64,000 bases of DNA. Origin: Mycolicibacterium iranicum. GTDB lineage: Bacteria > Actinomycetota > Actinomycetes > Mycobacteriales > Mycobacteriaceae. The stretch covers positions 83,832-147,831 of the forward strand of contig NZ_LWCS01000015.1 of the NCBI RefSeq assembly GCF_001650495.1, in the 5' to 3' direction. Below are positions 36,343-45,034 of this stretch, in pieces; position 1 is the first letter of the stretch; each line of letters starts with the position of its first letter. The position numbers were made by a program, and so were the translations under genes. The notes under the pieces were generated by a model. The model made no database searches and was not told the DNA's origin. It saw only the letters and a program-made list of their open reading frames with translations.

Positions 36343-37334
36343 GACGCTGCCGCACGACATCGCGTGGCCGTGGCCTCGATCGCGTCCGCGGCGCGTGCAG
36401 CCGCGCCCTGGACCTGCCAGTGCCTCCACCGGCTCGTGTCGATGTCCCTCGCCCGGCTCAGCAGGTGCGGCCAGCGATCGTGCGACGGCCACTCCGCAGA
36501 CGTGACGGCAAGCCCGTGACGGCTGAGCACCTCCGCGGTGGCCTGCTGCTCGCCGAAAGGACGCGGCTGGGGGATGATCACCGCCGGCCGGCCCGCCGCG
36601 GCGAGGTCGGCAATACTGTTCTGACCCGCGTGGCTGACGACGACATCGGCGGCGCAGATCTCCGCCCACGGGTCGGCGACCCAGGGCCCGGTCTCGCCGC
36701 CGATCACCCGCCACGTCACGTCCTGCAGCTGCGGCGTACCTTCGCCGAACCCGCCGCCGGCGCCGCCGAGCAGAAGCACGTTCGAGGTGCTCGCGTCGTC
36801 GTACCGGCCGGTCGACTTGTCGCGGCCGTCGAATCGGCTGATCCCTCCGACGTAACTGGTTTTGCCCGCGTGAGGGAGCAGCCAGTGTGGCGAGTTCAGC
36901 GCCGCCGGCCACGCGGCAACGATGTGGTCAGCCACCCGGTGGACGAGAACATGCGCAGAATCGGTCCTCTGTCCGGGTAGTGCGACAACGATGACAGGAA
37001 CACCTAAGAGCCGCAGGAAGATTGCGACCTCCACTGATACGTCGACGACGCAGGCCTCCGGCCGGGCGTCAGCGACCCATCGGGCAAGAGCCTGCATACG
37101 ATCGCCGTACCCAGGATCGTGGTGGGGAGCCCAGTGCAGCGCGCCGTGGGCGCTGGGCTCGGACACGGCGGCGGCGGTGTCGTCACGGGGCAGGTTGACG
37201 ATCTGCGTGAACGGATGGGGTTGCGAGATGGTCCGGGAAGTCAGCGCTGTGACAGGCCGTCGCAGATGTGCGCTGATGCTGACGGCTCGTGCCAGATGTC
37301 CGAAGCCGTGGTGGTGGATGTAATACCCGATCAT
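36339..37334 (-). CDS. GT-B (MurG/GT28-like) glycosyltransferase
   Basis: 331 residues beginning MIGYYIHHHGFGHLARA, the N-terminal G-x-G-H-x-x-R signature of GT28-like enzymes. The C-terminal donor site is represented by VVSHAGQNSIADLAAAGRPAVIIPQP and FGEQQATAEVL. Its start lies inside the upstream gene's last 152 bases in a different frame; its stop overlaps the next gene (GTGA). It belongs to the four-gene glycosyltransferase operon. Confidence 0.88.
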   Translation of the reverse strand: MIGYYIHHHGFGHLARAVSISAHLRRPVTALTSRTISQPHPFTQIVNLPRDDTAAAVSEPSAHGALHWAPHHDPGYGDRMQALARWVADARPEACVVDVSVEVAIFLRLLGVPVIVVALPGQRTDSAHVLVHRVADHIVAAWPAALNSPHWLLPHAGKTSYVGGISRFDGRDKSTGRYDDASTSNVLLLGGAGGGFGEGTPQLQDVTWRVIGGETGPWVADPWAEICAADVVVSHAGQNSIADLAAAGRPAVIIPQPRPFGEQQATAEVLSRHGLAVTSAEWPSHDRWPHLLSRARDIDTSRWRHWQVQGAAARAADAIEATATRCRAAAS

Positions 37335-38421
37335 CGGTGTCGTCGTTTCTGGCGGAGATCATGTGCCGGTAGATGGACAGGTAGGCCTCGACCATGGCGG
37401 CCGACGAGCAACACCGCACGGCGTGCTCGCGTACCTGGAGCCGAGACAGGCGGGCCGCCACGGGTATGGCGGCCGCGAGTGCGTCGACGTCGTCGGGCGG
37501 GACGAGGCAACCGGAACTTTCGGAGACGAGTTCGGGTATACCGCCGCGGCCGAAGGCGACAACCGGTGTGCCGCAACACATCGCCTCGGCAACGACCAAT
37601 CCGTAGGGTTCGTCCCACACCGGCGTGACCAGCGCGACGGCCGCGGACCCGACAAGCCGCGCCAGGTCGCGCTGGGTGAGGTGTCCGGCATAGCGCACAT
37701 CTGCGCCCAGCTGAGGCTCTATTCGCTCGGCGTGATATCGCGGGTCGGCGATCGGGCCCGCCAGCGTGATGGGACGTGCAGCAGCGCGCGCGGCTTCGAT
37801 CGCAAGATGCGGGGCCTTCTCGGGGGTGATCCGTCCGAACCACACCACACTGTCGCCGCCCGCTCCCAACGGCCAGCCTCGGGCGTCGATCCCGTTGGGC
37901 ACGACGGTGAATCGCTGGCCACTGTGCCCCCACGCTGCCGCGGTATGCCGTGACACCGCGGCAAACCGCGTCTCGCGTCCGCGCGAGGCCTGAATCGCCG
38001 ACTCCAACCACGGCGTGGGCGGTGTGTGCACCGTGGTCAGCATCGGCGTGGACAACGTGGACGCCATGGCGACCGGTAGGTAGTGCAGGCTGTGGTTGTG
38101 CACGACGTCGAAGGTGTGCGCGTCGGTGGCACCGAGTTGCAGCATCAGCGTGAGATAGGCGTGGTGCTCGGCCATGAACTCCGCTGCGGGCATCGAAATG
38201 TCAGCTTTGGCCGCAGGCGATAGGTGCAGCGCACGTACAGACAGGGAGGAGCAGTCGAAGTCCGCATCGGAACCCGGTGCGGCAAAAAGCGACACCGAAT
38301 GACCCCGCTGTGCAAGAGCCCGCGCGAGGTGCCAGACGTGAGCTTCCAGACCTCCAGCGAAGGGCTGACGAATCGGGTACCTCGATGACGCGATCAACGC
38401 GATACGCAGTGCGCTGGTCAC
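37183..38421 (-). CDS. GT4 glycosyltransferase with an out-of-frame overlapping tail
   Basis: 412 residues from GTG 38421 (overlaps upstream stop). N-terminal Rossmann domain with FAGGLEAHVWHLARAL, then the GT4 donor domain: VVPNGID, WFGRITPEKAPHLAIEAA, and the E-x7-E motif as EPYGLVVAEAM. The recognisable enzyme ends near SIYRHMISARND; the remaining 49 or so residues are Pro/Arg/His-rich and read through the first 152 bases of the next gene in another frame. That tail is probably incidental. Acts with the neighbours in building an unknown glycan. Confidence 0.9.
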   Translation of the reverse strand: MTSALRIALIASSRYPIRQPFAGGLEAHVWHLARALAQRGHSVSLFAAPGSDADFDCSSLSVRALHLSPAAKADISMPAAEFMAEHHAYLTLMLQLGATDAHTFDVVHNHSLHYLPVAMASTLSTPMLTTVHTPPTPWLESAIQASRGRETRFAAVSRHTAAAWGHSGQRFTVVPNGIDARGWPLGAGGDSVVWFGRITPEKAPHLAIEAARAAARPITLAGPIADPRYHAERIEPQLGADVRYAGHLTQRDLARLVGSAAVALVTPVWDEPYGLVVAEAMCCGTPVVAFGRGGIPELVSESSGCLVPPDDVDALAAAIPVAARLSRLQVREHAVRCCSSAAMVEAYLSIYRHMISARNDDTDDRVLHPPPRLRTSGTSRQHQRTSATACHSADFPDHLATPSVHADRQPAP

Positions 38422-39488
38422 GAGGCCAACGCCTGCTCGTAGATGTGGCGGTGCGCGGCGGCCAGCAACCGTCGTTCTGTGCGCCGTTGTCGCCACGTCG
38501 GCCGTGGTGGGTCGACACCGCTGAGCCATTCGGCGTACAGGTGCTCAACTGCACGACGCAGCGAATCTTCGTCGAATTCCTCCTCGGTGAAGGTGAATTC
38601 GCGGCAGGGACGTTGTTGGCCGTAGAAGCCGCAAGTGGGGGCGATGACCGCGGTTCCGAGGTCGTAGCACGCTTCCAGCCACCCGGAGTGCGTGCCGAAC
38701 CGGTATGGCAGCACCGATACCGACAGGGACGACAGATAGTCCCACAGTTCGGCATCGGAGAAGTAGGGATGTTCGGTGACCTGTACATGCTCGTACCGGG
38801 CGAACCCGCGTACCGTCTGGCCGATTTCAGGGGCATACCAATGGTTGTCGGGACAGAACACCTCGTCGTGGATGTCGATCGACAATTGGGTGTCGGGCAG
38901 TCCCGCAGTGATCTCGGTCAGCGAGGCCAGGACCGGTATCGGATCCATGTTGGCTCGTAGGCTCTTGACATGAACGCCGACGACGAACCGGTCGGTGGAT
39001 GGGCGGGGAGCCTCAATCTGCGCGCGCCCCAGGACGTGGGGATGGGGCAGGACGACGGCGTTCCTGTTCCAGCGTCGCCTAATCTCCTGTGCGGCACCGG
39101 GTGTCAGTGTGAGGAGGGTCTCAGCGGCCGCGACGAGAACGTCCTGCTGCAGGACGTGGGCGTCGGGGTCCCGGTGGTGAGGGTTACGCAGGTCGTGCAC
39201 CGTGTACACGAGAGGCTTGTGCTGGACCTTGAGTTCCTGGACGACCCCCGTCAAAACGTCGGCCCCGATTGCATCGAAACCGAAATGGACGTGGAACACG
39301 TCGAAATGTTCGTGATTGTCACTCACCCATCCCGGATCCAGCATCAGTGGCGGCCACCAACCGCCAGGAACAGTGTGACCGTCGGCGGGCATCGGATCAG
39401 AAAGCCTCGCAACGCCGTCGCTTCCAACAGGATCGGAAAGGTGACGAACGTACACGTGAGAAGCAGGGACGGAAGCGACACGCAACAC
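38418..39488 (-). CDS. Glycosyltransferase, GT-B fold
   Basis: 356 residues, first gene of the glycosyltransferase operon. Features: FHVHFGFDAIG, VYTVHDLRNPHH, a late donor-side segment YLSSLSVSVLPYRFGTHSGWLEACYDLGTAVIAP with the conserved Gly/Ser/Glu pattern. The order resembles GT4-type enzymes with a variant donor loop. Start ATG 39488 lies 144 bases after the sigma-factor gene; no strong promoter motif was found between them, so it may be read from the sigma-factor promoter. Substrate unknown. Confidence 0.8.
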   Translation of the reverse strand: MLRVASVPASHVYVRHLSDPVGSDGVARLSDPMPADGHTVPGGWWPPLMLDPGWVSDNHEHFDVFHVHFGFDAIGADVLTGVVQELKVQHKPLVYTVHDLRNPHHRDPDAHVLQQDVLVAAAETLLTLTPGAAQEIRRRWNRNAVVLPHPHVLGRAQIEAPRPSTDRFVVGVHVKSLRANMDPIPVLASLTEITAGLPDTQLSIDIHDEVFCPDNHWYAPEIGQTVRGFARYEHVQVTEHPYFSDAELWDYLSSLSVSVLPYRFGTHSGWLEACYDLGTAVIAPTCGFYGQQRPCREFTFTEEEFDEDSLRRAVEHLYAEWLSGVDPPRPTWRQRRTERRLLAAAHRHIYEQALAS

Positions 39489-39632
39489 TGACGTCCTCCT
39501 TCGAAAGGGTGGGTTGTCGCGGGGCGGCGCGACCTCTAGTGCCGCTGCGTACCCTCGGTGAGGCAGCCAAAACGTTGCCGAGCTGAAGGTGTATGCGCTG
39601 AATCCGGCGGTGATCAGCCACTTTCCGACTCG

Positions 39633-40448
39633 CTATGCCACGCGTGCACCCCGGTCTTGCGCTGGCTGGGGCGCCTGCCCGTCGTTGAGCGCCTGACTTC
39701 GTAACGTCTTCAGGGCACTGGCCAGCAGACGGGATACATGCATTTGCGAATATCCAATGCGCTCCGCGATCTGGGTCTGGGTGAGTTCGTCGAAGAACCG
39801 CATCCTGAGGACCGCCTGTTCCCGGGCCGGCAACCTCTCGATCAACGGGCGGATCGTCTCGACGTCGACGATCTGATCCAGTCTGGGATCGGGCTGACCC
39901 AATGTCTCACGCAGAGTGAGGAATTCGCCGTCGGGACCTACGGCTGCATCGGTCGACATGGTCGAATAGTTGGCGCCGGCGATGGTGGCCTGGACAATTT
40001 CCTCGCGGTCCACGCCTAGGTGCGCAGCGATCTCGCTCGGGGTGGGTGCACGCCCGATTGTCTGGCTGAGCTCAGACCTCGCTTTGACGAGCTGCTGGTT
40101 CAAATCTTTGAGCCGGCGCGGAACTTTCACCGCCCACCCATAGTCGCGGAAATGGCGACGCACTTCGCCCATGATCGTGGGCACCGCGAACGCGAGGAAG
40201 TCCGAACCGCTGTCCGGGTCGAAACGGTTGACCGCGTTCAGCAACCCGACGCTGGCGACCTGTACGAGATCGTCGTGCGCCTGGCCGCGACCTCGAAAGC
40301 GCCGTGCCGTGTGATGTGCCAAAGGCAGGGTGCGCTGGATGATCGATTCATACAGGCGTCGGTATGCCGGAGAATCGTGATCCAGCCGCTTGAGATCTCG
40401 GATCATCGCCGGGACGTCGGCGTAGTCGGCACGCGACTGAGATGACAC
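39633..40448 (-). CDS. SigF/SigB-family sigma factor, copy A
   Basis: 271 residues with regions 2 (ARRFRGRGQAHDDLVQVASVGLLNAVNRFDPD and FLAFAVPTIMGEVRRHFRD), 3 (RAPTPSEIAAHLGVDREEI) and 4 (LTQTQIAERIGYSQMHVSRLLASAL) of the group-3 SigF family. It lacks a recognisable anti-sigma partner in the immediate neighbourhood. A promoter with the SigF consensus itself (40504-40530) precedes it, suggesting autoregulation or control by its neighbour paralogue 170 bases away. The glycosyltransferase operon follows downstream in the same direction. Confidence 0.93.
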   Translation of the reverse strand: MSSQSRADYADVPAMIRDLKRLDHDSPAYRRLYESIIQRTLPLAHHTARRFRGRGQAHDDLVQVASVGLLNAVNRFDPDSGSDFLAFAVPTIMGEVRRHFRDYGWAVKVPRRLKDLNQQLVKARSELSQTIGRAPTPSEIAAHLGVDREEIVQATIAGANYSTMSTDAAVGPDGEFLTLRETLGQPDPRLDQIVDVETIRPLIERLPAREQAVLRMRFFDELTQTQIAERIGYSQMHVSRLLASALKTLRSQALNDGQAPQPAQDRGARVA

Positions 40449-40503
40449 GAGCGCTCCTAGAGTCGTTCAGGTGGGCGGCTCGTTCTGAACCTGATGTCGG
40501 CGA

Positions 40504-40530
40504 GTACCCCGGCACGCCGCCCGAGAAACC
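40504..40530 (-). promoter_or_regulatory. SigF-type promoter before sigma factor A
   Basis: On the minus strand GGTTT, exactly 16 bases, then GGGTAC: full -35 and five of six -10 positions of the mycobacterial SigF consensus. Transcript start about 50 bases before the sigma gene. Confidence 0.7.
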
Positions 40531-40619
40531 TCCGCCATCAGGGCGCGACGGCCACCCGGGCGACGACTATTGCGTCATGATTCGCCCGGTGGACCGCCTC
40601 GCGGACTGTCTGACCAAGC

Positions 40620-41426
40620 TCAGGCGCTGACCTGGTCTCGCAGGGTTGCGAGTGCCCGCGACAGCAGTCGAGAGACGTGCATCTGCGAAACGCCGATCTC
40701 TTCAGCGATCTGGGACTGAGTCTTGTCGTCGAAGAACCGGAGCTTCAGCACCAGGCGATCGCGCTCGGGCAGGTCGGCCAGAAGCGGATACACCGTCTCC
40801 ACGTCGATGACGCGCTGGATGTTGTTGTCGAGAGCGCCGAACGTGTCTGCGAGAGTGAGTCCTTCACCCTCACTGCCGAACTGGGTCGCCTGCTCGGTGG
40901 AGCGCGTCGAATAGGCATTCGCTGCGACGAGTCCCTCTACGATCTCCTCGCGGTCCATACCGAGATGCGCCGCGAGCTCGGTGGGGGTCGGCGCACGATT
41001 CAGCATTTGGGTCAGCTCAGCGCGAGCCGAGTTCAGGCGTACGTTGAGCTCTTTGAGGCGGCGGGGCACCTTCAGCGACCAGCCGTGGTCGCGGAAATAG
41101 CGCCGGACTTCCCCCATCATCGTGGGCACGGCGAAGGCCAGGAAATCATTGGCGGAGTCGACGTCGAACCGGTTGACGGCATTGAGAAGTCCGACGCGGG
41201 CTACCTGAACCAAGTCTTCATGTGCCTCGCCGCGGCCGCGGAAACGGCGCGCAATGTGATCGGCCAGCGGTAAGCAACGTTCGATGATGGCGTCACGCTG
41301 ACGCTGAAAGGCTGTCGATCCGCTTTCAAGCAACGCGAGTTCGCGGAACATGTCGAGGACGTCGTCGTATCCGTCCCGCGTTCGTGCGGGCCGCTTATGG
41401 GTGGTTCGTTCTTGAAGGGTTTGCAT
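40620..41426 (-). CDS. SigF/SigB-family sigma factor, copy B
   Basis: 268 residues from ATG 41426; the preceding in-frame codons show no similarity to the family. Regions 2, 3 and 4 are complete: ARRFRGRGEAHEDLVQVARVGLLNAVNRFDVD, RAPTPTELAAHLGMDREEI, KTQSQIAEEIGVSQMHVSRLLSRAL. It is roughly two-thirds identical to copy A and lies upstream in the same direction, so the two arose by tandem duplication. No SigF consensus promoter was found before this copy, whereas copy A has one; B may therefore act above A in a cascade, by inference. Confidence 0.93.
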   Translation of the reverse strand: MQTLQERTTHKRPARTRDGYDDVLDMFRELALLESGSTAFQRQRDAIIERCLPLADHIARRFRGRGEAHEDLVQVARVGLLNAVNRFDVDSANDFLAFAVPTMMGEVRRYFRDHGWSLKVPRRLKELNVRLNSARAELTQMLNRAPTPTELAAHLGMDREEIVEGLVAANAYSTRSTEQATQFGSEGEGLTLADTFGALDNNIQRVIDVETVYPLLADLPERDRLVLKLRFFDDKTQSQIAEEIGVSQMHVSRLLSRALATLRDQVSA

Positions 41427-42018
41427 AGGTACACGGCTCTCTGAAGTGCCGTAACGCGTAAGTGTCGAGGTCGCTCGCGCTTTTCTTGGCAAGGCAATCT
41501 ACAAAAGCTGTGGTCACTCGCGTCACATACGGGGCCGCTCGCTAGCGGTTGGCATACGGACCAACAGGGATCACGCCGGTTTCTCGACATGCGCTTGCTG
41601 CGGCAGGTCACTCTCCGTGTCGACGGCCTTCGCCGGTCTGTTCGCCACGGGTGGTCACACAATATGGCCTGTCTCCGACAATACGTCGCTTGCCGGGGAA
41701 AGCAAGCCGACGGACGCCGTATCCGGCGCGTCAACTCGGTGAATCGGGTTCTTGATGACCGTTCGGCTGGCGCACACGCGTTGGTGCTTCTCTGGCTACC
41801 CGTGGGCTGATAACGCGGTTGCCGTTGCCGGTTCTCCGCTGCTGCCCAGATCACCGACGCTTTCGCCCTCATCGGTCAGCGGAGCGACGTAGTCACCTGT
41901 CCCGATTCTCAGGGAGCAGTCAGATGGCAGGTCGAGGCCGGTGGATGCCAGCCCCATGACGTGACGAATGGCGAGGCCGATGCTCGGCCTCGCCATTCGA
42001 AATGAGTGGATGCGGTTG
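41427..42018. other. 592-base intergenic region
   Basis: No convincing gene. It contains a long perfect hairpin at 41966-41998, next to the stop of the small DUF6131-type gene. The rest shows only short open stretches without start signals. Confidence 0.5.
41966..41998 (-). terminator. Perfect 15-bp hairpin
   Basis: GAATGGCGAGGCCGA and its complement flank a TGC loop. It lies 21 bases beyond the stop of the leftward small membrane protein and lacks a T-run, as is common for mycobacterial terminators. Confidence 0.65.
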
Positions 42019-42174
42019 TCAGAACCAGACTTTTCGGCCGCCCACCGGGCGTCCGACTGCGCCGAGGATCCACAGCACGACACCGACGACGACCAGGATC
42101 CCGCCGATCGTGTACAGGATCGACAGGCTGGTGAAGTAGCCGATCAGCAAGAGAATGATGCCGAGAACAATCAT
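42019..42174 (-). CDS. Small two-helix membrane protein (DUF6131-like)
   Basis: 51 residues starting MIVLGIILLLIGYFTSLSIL, a hydrophobic hairpin with a second helix (GGILVVVGVVLWILGAVG) and a basic tail RPVGGRKVWF. This matches the short DUF6131-type membrane proteins common in actinobacteria. ATG 42174 with a GGAAAA upstream. Function unknown; related genes are often stress-linked. Ends before a strong hairpin. Confidence 0.8.
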   Translation of the reverse strand: MIVLGIILLLIGYFTSLSILYTIGGILVVVGVVLWILGAVGRPVGGRKVWF

Positions 42175-42359
42175 TTGGTGTTTTCCAATCCACTGCATAG
42201 GGGGAAGCGGTCACGAGGGTATTGCCCGCTTCGTCAAATCCAAACGCGGGCAGTGCGGCTTTCGCTGACACGCTCGCGTGCAGCGTTCGCGTGAATCCAC
42301 CCGTCATCGGGTACCCCGCCGCGTGGCGGTACTGGGCCGCCGACATGCGGGAGGTCACG

Positions 42360-43385
42360 ATGGTGAAGTGGCTGGATCGCCTACAGCAACGGAGTCGACT
42401 GGCGGGCTTCATCATCGCGGTCGTCTACAAGTACCTGGACGATCAAGGCGGGTATCTGGCCGCGCTGCTGACCTATTACGCATTCGTTTCGCTCTTTCCC
42501 CTGCTTCTCCTCCTCACGACCACACTCGGGGTAGTGCTGTGGAATCGCCCGGAGTGGCGGGCCCAGATCGTCGATTCGGCGATCAGTCAGTTCCCGCTGA
42601 TCGGGGAGCAGCTAAGCCGGCCAGAGTCGCTCAGCGGCGGTACGACAGCCGTCGTCATCGGGATCCTGGGAGCGCTCTACGGAGGACTCGGCGTCGGTCA
42701 GGCCCTGCAGAACGCGATGGACAACGTGTGGTCCGTCCCCAGGTTCGACCGCCGCGACCCGATCAAATCCCGCGTGCACAGCTTGCTGTTGTTGGTTGTC
42801 CTCGGATCGGCACTCGTGGCGACCACGCTGCTCACGGGATTGGGCAGAAACTGGGCGAATCTAGGCTTCGTCGGCACGGCAGGCGTCGTTACGGCATCCG
42901 TGTTGCTGAACACCGCGGTATGTGCGGTGGCCTTCCGCGTGACCACCGTCCGGCCGTTGACCTGGGCGCAGGTGCTTCCGGGGGCGGTGCTCGCCGCGGT
43001 GGTGTGGCAAGGGTTGCAGTGGTTCGGCGCCACCTACGTGTCGCATGTCGTGGCGTCGGCGAGCGTCACCAACAGTGTGTTCGCCATCGTCCTGGGTCTC
43101 CTGGCATTCCTCTATCTGGTGTCGACCGCGCTGATGTTGTGCGCCGAGATCAACGTAGTACGGGTGGATCGCCTTCACCCGAGGGCGCTGCTGACCCCGT
43201 TCACCGACAATGTCGACCTCACCGCCGCCGACCGCAAGGCTTACGCGGGACAGGCAGAAGCGCAGCGAGCCAAAAGCTTTCAACAGGTCGACGTGTCTTT
43301 CGGCGGCCCGCAGCCGGAAGATGAAGCCCGGATGGACAACGGCGAAGCCTCGCTGAAGCCCGCACAACCGCATGAAAGCACGTGA
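42360..43385 (+). CDS. YihY/UPF0761 family membrane protein
   Basis: 341 residues. About six transmembrane helices of the YihY (formerly called ribonuclease BN) family with GGYLAALLTYYAFVSLFP, GGLGVGQALQNAMDNVW and FLYLVSTALMLCAEINV, all family signatures. Earlier claims of RNase activity for this family were withdrawn; the function is unknown, perhaps a transporter or envelope protein. ATG 42360 has GGGAGG seven bases upstream, better than the earlier in-frame ATG. Hydrophilic C-terminal tail of about 70 residues. Confidence 0.92.
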   Translation: MVKWLDRLQQRSRLAGFIIAVVYKYLDDQGGYLAALLTYYAFVSLFPLLLLLTTTLGVVLWNRPEWRAQIVDSAISQFPLIGEQLSRPESLSGGTTAVVIGILGALYGGLGVGQALQNAMDNVWSVPRFDRRDPIKSRVHSLLLLVVLGSALVATTLLTGLGRNWANLGFVGTAGVVTASVLLNTAVCAVAFRVTTVRPLTWAQVLPGAVLAAVVWQGLQWFGATYVSHVVASASVTNSVFAIVLGLLAFLYLVSTALMLCAEINVVRVDRLHPRALLTPFTDNVDLTAADRKAYAGQAEAQRAKSFQQVDVSFGGPQPEDEARMDNGEASLKPAQPHEST

Positions 43386-43714
43386 AGCGGTGACGGTTCG
43401 CGCAGCGGCGGTTGCCGCGCAGCGACTCTGAGTCGCCCGAGGCACGAATTGGTACGGCCGACGCGTCTGTTGACGCAGAAATTATTAACTCCACACGAAT
43501 TCGGCAATGAAGACCCGCTAAGCAATGATGCGACAATAGCCTGCGCCCCGGGACGCCCCTGCCGACAGCGGAAGATGGAGACTATTGGTGATCCGTTTGC
43601 TGTCCTTGCGTGTATGGGAATTAGAGGTTTTGTCGATTTTGCTATTGCTCATTCTGTATGTGCGCCCTACGCGGGCAGAAATCGACGGATAGACACCTTT
43701 TGGGGGAAGTTCCG
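43386..43714. other. 329-base region, AT-richer than neighbours
   Basis: Contains the leader of the PE-PPE gene. A stretch around 43480-43500 and 43610-43660 is markedly AT-rich for this genome. A possible SigF-type promoter lies at 43595-43621. No gene recognised. Confidence 0.45.
43595..43621 (+). promoter_or_regulatory. Possible SigF-type promoter before PE-PPE gene
   Basis: GTTT, 17 bases, then GGGAAT. The -10 has one mismatch to GGGTAT. It lies 94 bases before the start codon; moderate support only. Confidence 0.35.
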
Positions 43715-44929
43715 ATGCGAATCACTGAACAACGAGTGCGGACCACGGGTATCGCGTGCGGCGCCGCGGCTGCCTCCGCGCTCCTTGCCATGGCAGGAGC
43801 CACCCAGAGCGGAGCGATCAGCACGGCGATTGTCATCGGCGGAATCGGCACGCCGACTTTGCACGACGTCGTGATGTCTCAGCTGCTGGGCGGAGCGCTG
43901 CAGGATTACGATCAGCGCGTCTCGGTGAACTGGCCGGCCGAGGCGAGGCCCTATACAGGTGCAGACGACATGACACTGGGGCAGTCGATCGAGATCGGCC
44001 GCGCCACCCTGGATGCGCAGATCGACGACGCGATCGCACAATTGGGGCGCGACGCCGACGGCAACCCACTCGACGGCGAAATGGTCACGGTGGTCGGGCT
44101 CTCGGCCGGATCTCTGGTGGTCACCGAAACTCTGCGCGCGTGGCAGACCGACGCCGAGGACGATCCCGCCGCCGACGACATCAACTTCGTGGTGGTGGCG
44201 GATTCGAGCCGCCAGGAGATCATCGATGACACAGAGGAATACAACGAGGAGTACGACTACACCTACCGGCAACCGCCCGAGACCGTCTACGACACCGTCG
44301 AGATCACCGGCGAATATGACGGGATGGCTGACTTCCCCGATCGATTGAGTTTCACGGCAATTCAGAACGCCCTGCTCGGATCGACGCTCGTGCACGTCCC
44401 GATGATGTTCTCCGATATCTCGCAGGTGCCCAAGGAGAACACCACGGTGACGGAGAACTCGTTGGGCGGCAACACCGTCCGCTACCTGGTGCCCACCGAA
44501 CCGCTACCACTTGTACAGGCGAACCCGAGCCTGGCCCCGCGCGAAGCCGAGCTGCGAGCCACCATCGACAGGGCCTACAGCCGTAACGACCCGGCGAACG
44601 TCGCTGCGCGTCTCGCCGGGCCCGACGTGCCTGACAGCATTCGGGACATCGTGACGCCGGACGGCGACGAAGTTGAGGACGCGGACCTCGCGACTACCGC
44701 GGCGCCGCAGGAAGACGCCGAAGCCGACGCGACCACCAAGGCCGACCACGAGGCTCCATCCAGCCTCAGCGAGCGTCTGAGCGATGCCGCACACGTCGAA
44801 GAGGGCAAAAAGGCCGAGGAGGCCGAGGAGCAACCGGCCACGAGCACCCCTGTGCTCGAGTCGACGGAATCGGATGCCTCGGAGGCTGAGGTGAGCAGCG
44901 GTCTGAAGTCAACAGACTCCACGTCCTAG
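43715..44929 (+). CDS. Secreted PE-PPE-domain serine hydrolase
   Basis: 404 residues from ATG 43715 (GGGGGAAG upstream). A signal peptide ends around residue 34 (ATQSGAIS). A PE-PPE alpha/beta domain follows: VIGGIGTPTLHDVV, then nucleophile elbow VVGLSAGSLVV (G-x-S-x-G) and a late DFPDR segment for the catalytic acid. The last 110 residues are an acidic low-complexity tail (many Glu/Ala/Thr). PE-PPE domains normally follow PE or PPE modules in mycobacteria; here there is none, so export would be by Sec. Known members are esterases/lipases. Confidence 0.88.
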   Translation: MRITEQRVRTTGIACGAAAASALLAMAGATQSGAISTAIVIGGIGTPTLHDVVMSQLLGGALQDYDQRVSVNWPAEARPYTGADDMTLGQSIEIGRATLDAQIDDAIAQLGRDADGNPLDGEMVTVVGLSAGSLVVTETLRAWQTDAEDDPAADDINFVVVADSSRQEIIDDTEEYNEEYDYTYRQPPETVYDTVEITGEYDGMADFPDRLSFTAIQNALLGSTLVHVPMMFSDISQVPKENTTVTENSLGGNTVRYLVPTEPLPLVQANPSLAPREAELRATIDRAYSRNDPANVAARLAGPDVPDSIRDIVTPDGDEVEDADLATTAAPQEDAEADATTKADHEAPSSLSERLSDAAHVEEGKKAEEAEEQPATSTPVLESTESDASEAEVSSGLKSTDSTS

Positions 44930-44960
44930 ACCTGGGAGTACCCCGCATCCTCCGAAGGCC

Positions 44961-44991
44961 CGAAGCCCGGGCGCTCCCTGCCGGGGCTTCG
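44961..44991. terminator. Hairpin between convergent PE-PPE and modC genes
   Basis: Arms CGAAGCCCGG and CCGGGGCTTCG with a ten-base loop, one bulged C. It could terminate both converging transcripts. Confidence 0.65.
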
Positions 44992-45034
44992 TAGTGCACG
45001 GGTGCGAGCTGCCGAAGGTGCTCGTCTCGGGGCC

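Noticed and set aside
42217..42222. GGGTAT as SigF -10 before the YihY gene
   Set aside because: No GTTT-like -35 at 15-17 bases upstream.
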